A program made the position numbers and the translations under genes. A DNA stretch of 64,000 bases from the NCBI GenBank assembly GCA_030247885.1, contig JAPDRO010000005.1, positions 124,001-188,000 of the forward strand, given 5' to 3'. Numbering within the stretch: the stretch's first letter is position 1; each line of letters opens with the position of its first letter. Positions 57,552 to 64,000 of this stretch are shown here, in pieces. The notes under the pieces are model-generated. The model saw only the letters and a list, made by a program, of their open reading frames with translations, was not told the DNA's origin and searched no databases. The DNA comes from Taxawa tesnikishii (nom. ined.). Taxonomy: Eukaryota > Ascomycota > Dothideomycetes > Dothideales.

Positions 57552-60500
57552 ATGCACTCGCTTAATCCTTTCTTACGGGCCTTCTTCCGAAGCACCGTCC
57601 CGTCCCAGTGCCTTCCCATCACCAACCACGTATGCGCATCCGTAGACTGCGCATGGCTGATCTACGACGGTCGCTGACGCGCTAGTAGATACTCCTCATT
57701 CCCACTACAGACGTACTCCTCCACTCAAAAGATCGCGATACCAACACGCTCTACGCCGACCTTGCCGGATCCGAGGAATTTCTAGCCAGCCATGTCATTC
57801 GCGTATCGAGCAACTCGGCCAGTCAAGATGGTGGAAATGTCAGGGAATCAAAAGGCAAGGCAAAACAGTATACTACAGTCAATGGCAGGACTGTAGTCGT
57901 CAAGGACGCTTTTGTCTACAGCAACAAGGGCTTCAAGACGTTGAACCAGGCGCAATTGTTGCAGGATGCGATCTACTACCCGGATACTCTTGACGGACAG
58001 CAGTGGCTCGTCTATTACATCTCCAAGCCGCTCATTGGATCTCTCGAGGCCATCACGATAATCCCAGCTTCGATCACCCACGTTCGAGAACAGCGAGAGG
58101 CGGCAAGACAACGGCAGCTGAATGGTGCTTCAGACTCGGGCAGTAGCCTGGCATCTGACTTGAAGAAAAGGGAAATAAAGAACTTCAACGAGCTACTTTC
58201 GCACTTTCCCATGATTGCGAGGCAGATGCAGCCCGGGCTCGAGAAGGTGTTTAAAGAGTTTGTCAAGCAGTTTCAGAAGCCCTTGCCGCAGAAGCCGTCC
58301 AGGTCTTCCTCCGTCAGCTCTCAGAAATCTTCAGAATCCCTGGTAGACTCTCTTGCTTCGCTCAGATCGTCCTTGTCGGGAAGCGACACCATTCATGGAT
58401 CCGCTGTCGCACTGGATCCTGAGGAAGATGACATGCGATTCGCGCTAGAAAGTGCTACAACTGCTGCAATCGACCTATTCCAGAGCGTGGATAAACAGCA
58501 ACTGTCACTGCTTGGTGCGACGACAGATCTGTCCGGTCCCATGGTCGAGCGTTTGATTGAGCGCTACGTGGCAGAGCAACTTCATGACACCGTTCTTTTC
58601 CCTCGGATATGTGGCGTGCGACGGCCCGAGGATATGAATTTGGAATCGAACATCCGGAGAATGACGGACGTTGATATTGCGCAGGTCGGTATACCTATTG
58701 AAGGCGGCATGCGAGGCAAGCAGGAGCTGGCTGTTCGGCTTGACAGAGGAATCGCAGTCTTCAAGAGAATGGGTGTTGCAAGTAGTCCCCAGGAGATGGT
58801 CGAAATTCTACTGGCCACACAGAAAGCTGTGACCGCTGCGGAGACTTCGGTTCCAAACCAGGGCACTACCGGCAAAGAAAACTCTACATCAGAGAAGGGC
58901 AGTACGGCCATGACCATAAATGCCGACATCCTTGTATCGATGCTCCTCATTGTGGTCATTAGGAGCACTGTACGGCATCTGCACGCTCGTCTCTCGTACA
59001 TGCGGCATTTCATCTTCATTGACGACGTCGAGACTGGCGAGACCGGCTATGCGTTAAGCACTTTCGAGGCTGTCTTGGTATATCTTACGAATGAGCCGGG
59101 AGCGCTGCGAAGGGCAAGTCGCAGGAACAACAAGCTTTGGCAAGCGGTCAAGAACGGCGATGTGGCAGAGCTTCAGTCAGTACTGGAGCCGGGAAAATCT
59201 TGGTTGGCCACGTCAGAAGAGCTGAAAGAGGAGTCCGAACACTCTGAACATGCAACAGACTCAGCTGAGGGCACCGCAGACGATAGTATTCACGACGCAG
59301 ATTCGGCAGGCAATGTCTCGAAAGGTAGCCTCGCACAGCATGTTGGAATTCAACCCACAGGACTACGTACAGGAGACTTTGCCGCCGTGAGCGGCTCTCT
59401 CTCCATGTGTTTCCCTTCCAACGACCGCCAACGCCTCCACCGGAAACAGAGCAGCCACGGATCAAAAGGGTATCGATGGCGACGATGCGGAGTACCTCTG
59501 CCTCCTCCGCTTTCTCGTCGAGGTCACACTCTAGATCAAAAAGCTTCGATTCGACTACAAGTACCGCCTCGGAGCACGAGAACGACATCTCAACTGGGAA
59601 ACTTGCTCAAACGCAGGGCCACCAGGGAGAATCTCTCCTGATGATGGCAGTTGAAAGCGGCCAGCTTCATTCTCTGGATTACTTGCTCAGTCTTGATGAA
59701 CACTTTCCCATCGAGACGGTCTTGGAAGACACCAACAGCGAAAACGTCACCCTTCTCAGCGCCGCGTTGCAGGGCGATGATAAGAACCTAACGACTCATT
59801 TGCTCAACCATGTCATTGATAAGGCTCCGACAGAAGACATCTTACGGAAATATTTCAGCAAGCAAGACAACAAGGGAGATGTGTCGCCCACTACCTGTTC
59901 AACCATCCGCATCTCATGGAAACGGTCGGTGAGTTGCTACCATGGAAATTGAAAGACAGGAATGGGCAGACTCCGTTATTCGCTCTGTTCCGATCCTACG
60001 ACCATCAAGAATACCATTGGATGATTGAAAAGGCTCTTTCTCTGGCTTCGAAAACACAAGGAGACGGAGAGCCACTCCATCTGGATGACCACATTGACGG
60101 CAAGGGAAACACTTTGTTGCATATTGTCAATGATTCCCCATTAGCGATGCGGCTTCTTCACAAATGCGACTCGGACGTCAACGCCGCCAATGACAAGCGC
60201 TTCACGCCTATCATGGTAGCCAGCAAATACGGCCGCATCGACCTCGTGCGTGCTATATTTGGGGATCCTCGAGTTGAAACGCAGGCACGAGATCATCGAG
60301 GGCTCACTGCAGTGGAGCTTGCAAAAGACGACGAAGTCCGTAACCGCATAGACGACATGGTGTTACTCTCAACACCGCCGGGGCCCGACGGCCGCATCAC
60401 GACAGTCGTGCGATCCTTCTTCGTCGAAGATGCAAGCGTCCGTCTAGTATTGAAATCAGGAGGCCCGAACGCAAATGGCAGCATCACCGTCACCACATGT

Positions 60501-61493
60501 CGACGCTCCCTTGCAGACTTCGAGAACTTGGCCAAATGGCTTAACATCGAGCAGCCGGCGTCCTGGTTGCCGACGCAATTCAATCTGCCGTCTCCGTTCG
60601 TGATACCCTCGAAGCCGTCACGAGCACTGCTTCGTGACATCCAAATCCGCATGGACAATTTCCTCCGCAACCTCCTGACCCACACGACCTTCTCGACGCA
60701 CGAAATGGTGTGGGAATTCTTCCTCGTGCCCGAAATCGACGGCGCCCTCCTCGCAGAGCGCAGCAAGCGCAAAGCCGAGCTGCGCGTCGAGAACGTCCGG
60801 GACGAGTACCCACCCGTCTCGATTCCAGAAACGCGCGACATCGAGACGTTTGTCGCCCACGCCAAGGAGCAAGTGCGCGCGCTGTCCCAGTCAACAAAAC
60901 AGCTGGTGCGTCGCACAAACGGCGCCCGACAGCTGACAGGCGACCTGTGCGACGCGGCGTCCTTCGCGTCGCGCGCGCTCGCCACGCTGCCCTTCCTCCC
61001 CGCCGCCCACATCGCCGCCTTCGACCGCTACACCAGGACGCTCGCGCCCACGGACTCCCACCCGCTCAACGCGCTCTACTACGCCCTGCACAGCATCGTG
61101 AGCACGAGCGCCGCGCTGCAGACCGCGCTGACGCGGCCCGCGCATCTGGTCGGCAGTATGAGCGCCGCCCAGCGCTCCATCGAGAGACAGTACAGCACGC
61201 TGAGCCGCCAGAATCGGTGGACCCCGAATATCGGCCTCTTCGACGACGCTAGGCGCGCCATGCAGCAGGAGGCGTTGGACAAGGCGGACAAGGCTAGGAC
61301 CGAACTCGAGACTCTGGGCAGTGAGTTGAGGTACACGCAACAGACGGTCGCGGCTGAGTTGGCCGGTTGGCAGGAGGAACATGTCAGGCAGGGGCGCCTT
61401 ATGTTGAAGACGTTGGCTAAGGGGATGGTGGTCAAGGAGAAGGCGAGGTTGGAGGGTATGAAGAGGGCGTTGAGGGAGTTGAAGAAGTCGTGA
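57552..61493 (+). CDS. VPS9-ankyrin-PX-BAR protein, VRL1-like (VINE complex type)
   Basis: Two exons, 57552-57629 and 57689-61493 (intron 59 bases), about 1294 aa. The start MHSLNPFLRAFFRSTVPSQC reads through the splice into ILLIPTTDVLL. A helical N-terminal region is followed by a VPS9 domain (about nt 58430-59150, ending YALSTFEAVLVYLTNEPG), the Rab5-type GEF fold. A Ser-rich linker precedes ankyrin repeats (about 59640-60360; GNTLLHIVNDSP, FTPIMVASKYGRIDLVRAIF). A PX-like domain (about 60400-60760) and a long C-terminal coiled-coil of BAR type (about 60800-61490) end the protein. This is the AnkRD-PX-BAR order of yeast Vrl1, the GEF-containing sorting-nexin subunit of the endosomal VINE coat. 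Two bases appear missing, near 59395-59408 and 59880-59888; with them exon 2 is 3807 bases. Confidence 0.8.
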
Positions 61494-61733
61494 TGTCGTA
61501 TGAGAGGAGTTGGGCGTTTCTGGTCAGAAGAGCGCAGTTTTTTTCTCCTTCCGAGGCGGGTCGCGACGTATGCGCATGTAAGATAGGTACGGCGTCCTAG
61601 GCTTGGGATGAAACTTTGAGAGAACGGGTCTCAAGTGGTACGCACAGAAGCTTGCGTACTCTGTACTCATAATGCATGCCAACGCAACATGTTCTTCCAT
61701 ACTTCTTTTCCTATGTACATCACATTTCACATT
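61494..61733. terminator. Short convergent 3' spacer between VRL1-like and GCN20
   Basis: 240 bases between two stop codons; both 3' ends must lie here. No distinct signal can be assigned to either gene. Confidence 0.3.
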
Positions 61734-63977
61734 CTAGTGCTTCGCCACGACGCCAGCCTCGTTGGCCTGCGCCGTAATCCTTTTCTTGTAATCCTGCACC
61801 GTACCCCCAAAATGCTCCACAGTGCCGTTGTCACAGACCCAGAGACTGGTACAGACGTTCTGCAGCATGGTAACGTCATGACTGACCATGAGCACGCCAC
61901 CTTGGAAATTCTGCAACGCCGTGCTCAACGCGTCCATGGCCTCGATATCCAGGTGGTTGGACGGCTCATCCAGCACCAGAATGTGCGGGTTCTGCAAGCT
62001 CAGACACGCGAACGCGACGCGCGACTTTTGGCCTCCGGACAGCAGTGCCATCTTCTGCAGACCAGTCATGCCCGTGATGCCGAATGCGCCGAGGTGACGG
62101 CGGTACTCTTCGTCCGTCTTGCCGTGGTATTTGGCGGCCATGAAGCCCACTGCGCTCATGTTCAGGTCTAGAGCGTCGACGTGGTGTTGCGCGAAGAAGC
62201 CAATGCGCAGACGTGGGTTCTGCGATATCAGACCGGATGTTGGTTGCAGGGCGCCGATGAGCAGTTTGAGTGCTGTCGTCTTTCCGGCTCCGTTAGGGCC
62301 CACAATACCGATACGGCTGTCGAGCTGCACGTCCAGGTCAACGTTTTTGAGCAGAGGCTTATCTTTCGTGTACCCGAACGACACGTTGCTCATCTGGATG
62401 ATCGGTGGCGAGAGCTTCTCAACCTCAGGGAACTTGAAGTGCACCGTGTATTCGCTCTCCGGAGCCTCGAGCACAGGCATCTTCTCCAGCTTCTTGATGC
62501 GAGATTGCGCTTCGGATGACTTGGCGGCATTATAGCGGAATTTGTCAATGAACGACTGCAGGTGTGCACGCTCGGCCATCTGCTTCTCGTACTCGCGCTT
62601 GGCGGTCTTGCGGCGTTCCTCTTTAGTTGCGTAAAAAGACTCGAAGTTTGCTCCCTTGTAGTAGTCGAGACGCTCAGAGTGCTGGTGGATGATGTCTGTT
62701 GCAACCTCGTTCAGGAAAGCTCTGTCGTGAGAGACAACAAGAACTGTGCTGGGATATGACTGGAGGTAGTTGGATAGGAAGGTAATGGATGGCACGTCCA
62801 ACATGTTGGACGGCTCATCGAGAAGAAGTAAGTCCGGCTCGCAGAACAAAGCCCGTGCGAGGGCCAGTCTCATTCGCCAACCACCAGAGAACGTCTTGGT
62901 GGCAAATTGTTGTCTTTCGGGAGAGAAACCAAGACCAGCCAGGATACTTGCAGCACGGGACTCTGCCTTGTCGGCCTCCATCTCTGCCAGTCTTGACTGG
63001 ATATCACCAAGAGTGATGTCAAGTCCTTCCTTTTGCTTGTCCAGTTTCGCGGCTTCTCCAGAGGTGTCGGCCATCGAGGAGCGTTCGGCTTCAAGCTCGG
63101 CCAACTCCCTCGTGATTTTGTCTTGCTCCCTGAGCAGGTGTTTCCGCCACACGTCAGCGTCAAGGACAGCTTGCAACGCAGGCGTATCATCACCGGTGAT
63201 CTCCTGTTCAACGTGGAGAATGGAAATGTGCGTAGGAATAGCGACCTCTCTCTTACTGAGAGCCCTGAGCAGGGTAGATTTGCCAATACCGTTCTGTCCA
63301 ACAAGACCATACCGGCGGCCATATGCCAAGGTCAGGTTGGTGTCACTAAGGATTCTCTTGCCACCAATAGAGATGTCGATGCCGTCAACTTTGATGTCTT
63401 TACTTTTCGACTGAGCTTCAGCACTTTGAAGTGGGTTGACAGCCATGAAGAACTCTTCGTACGACTTCTGGTCATCAGGCTGGTCCAAGAGGCGTGAAGC
63501 CTCGTACTCGACAGTCTTGAAAGTCTTCTTGTCTTGCTTGGCTCGCAGCTTTCGTTCTGCCTTCTCAAGCTTCTTCTTGTCGACACGTGATTCCACCTTT
63601 CTCGTGTTTGCCGATTCCAGGTCGACAGTGCCTCCGGTGAGACCTAGTGTAGTCGAGATGTTGCGTTGAGAACCGACATGGATGGTCTGGTCCAGCTTCC
63701 TGGCCGAAGGAGCCTGCTGCCGCCGTTCGCCATCTTTGCCACTTGCATCGTTGAGGCGAGAGACAAACTTTTCTACGAGGTTTTGCACAGTGATTTCGTT
63801 CTCGCTAGACAAGTCGCCGGAAGCTGATAGCAAGAGGGCGCTGATGGTAGCGGCAGCCTCTGCAAGCGGGTCACCCTCAGCACTGAAGGTTTCAGATGCA
63901 TGACTGAGGTAACCGGCCGAGTATTCAGATATAACCGGGTCGATATTGGGAAACTGGGCTCTGATTTCCGTCTCCAT
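61734..63977 (-). CDS. GCN20: ABC-F ATPase GCN20
   Basis: A single intact exon, ATG 63977 to stop 61734, 747 aa, close to yeast Gcn20 (752). The N-terminal about 190 residues are helical and match the Gcn20 region that docks on Gcn1. Two ABC ATPase cassettes follow. ABC1 has Walker A GQNGIGKST (about 226-234), signature FSGGWRMRLALARAL and Walker B LLLLDEPSNMLD. ABC2 has Walker A GPNGAGKTT, signature LSGGQKSRVAFA and LVLDEPSNHLD. A charged linker joins them. There are no membrane segments, as expected for ABC-F. With Gcn1 it lets uncharged tRNA at the ribosome activate the kinase Gcn2 in amino-acid starvation. The frame needs no correction over 2.2 kb. Upstream bases 63978-64000 are its leader or an intron edge. 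Confidence 0.96.
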   Translation of the reverse strand: METEIRAQFPNIDPVISEYSAGYLSHASETFSAEGDPLAEAAATISALLLSASGDLSSENEITVQNLVEKFVSRLNDASGKDGERRQQAPSARKLDQTIHVGSQRNISTTLGLTGGTVDLESANTRKVESRVDKKKLEKAERKLRAKQDKKTFKTVEYEASRLLDQPDDQKSYEEFFMAVNPLQSAEAQSKSKDIKVDGIDISIGGKRILSDTNLTLAYGRRYGLVGQNGIGKSTLLRALSKREVAIPTHISILHVEQEITGDDTPALQAVLDADVWRKHLLREQDKITRELAELEAERSSMADTSGEAAKLDKQKEGLDITLGDIQSRLAEMEADKAESRAASILAGLGFSPERQQFATKTFSGGWRMRLALARALFCEPDLLLLDEPSNMLDVPSITFLSNYLQSYPSTVLVVSHDRAFLNEVATDIIHQHSERLDYYKGANFESFYATKEERRKTAKREYEKQMAERAHLQSFIDKFRYNAAKSSEAQSRIKKLEKMPVLEAPESEYTVHFKFPEVEKLSPPIIQMSNVSFGYTKDKPLLKNVDLDVQLDSRIGIVGPNGAGKTTALKLLIGALQPTSGLISQNPRLRIGFFAQHHVDALDLNMSAVGFMAAKYHGKTDEEYRRHLGAFGITGMTGLQKMALLSGGQKSRVAFACLSLQNPHILVLDEPSNHLDIEAMDALSTALQNFQGGVLMVSHDVTMLQNVCTSLWVCDNGTVEHFGGTVQDYKKRITAQANEAGVVAKH

Positions 63978-64000
63978 AGTGCAGGTACTGCTGTGAGTAC

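Overview
The window is nuclear DNA of a filamentous ascomycete (Pezizomycotina, most likely a Dothideomycete). Three things point there: protein-coding genes carry short 46-62 bp introns with GTRNGT donors and CTAAC/CTGAC-type branch sites, genes lie on both strands with 0.3-3 kb spacers, and the gene content is fungal (asco-laccase, Ura2, Kin1, Gcn20, Ecm4-type GST, a STAND N-terminal domain, a pogo/Fot1 DNA-transposon relic). I found 24 protein genes or gene relics and no convincing tRNA, rRNA, CRISPR or viral element.

Layout. 0-6 kb: 3' part of the DEAD-box helicase DBP4, a mucin-like single-pass membrane protein with a poly-Asn run, and a small conserved acidic protein. 6-20 kb (accessory): an MFS permease and a DAO-type FAD oxidoreductase in a divergent pair, a broken STAND gene cut off by a pogo/Fot1 relic, an alpha/beta hydrolase, an AT-rich RIP-like patch, a Thr/Val-rich secreted protein and a nine-exon laccase. 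21-26 kb: a DHCR24-like FAD oxidoreductase and an ammonium transporter with upstream GATA sites. 27-33 kb: two splicing genes in tail-to-tail arrangement (CUS2/TatSF1-like and PRP22). 33-37 kb: a hypothetical protein, an SRR1-like protein and a glutathionyl-hydroquinone-reductase-type GST. 37-43 kb: URA2 (GATase-CPSase-ATCase). 44-48 kb is gene-poor. 48-64 kb: CAF40/RCD1 of CCR4-NOT, KIN1 kinase, GPATCH1-like G-patch protein, a VRL1-like VPS9-ankyrin-PX-BAR protein, and GCN20.

Two observations stand out. First, at least 20 sites in at least 11 genes, including URA2, PRP22, KIN1, CAF40 and CUS2, lack exactly one base relative to the conserved reading frame. Most lie in runs of four G or C, and none needs a base removed. 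For each such gene whose exons could be fully defined, the summed exon length becomes a multiple of three only after adding these bases. This is best explained by homopolymer under-calling in an unpolished long-read assembly, so these genes should not be called pseudogenes. Second, the URA2 product goes straight from the CPSase regulatory domain to ATCase. The dihydroorotase-like domain that normally lies between them in fungal Ura2 is missing, in frame.

Exon coordinates below are my own manual splice calls from the sequence. Family assignments are from recognised motifs, not from database searches.
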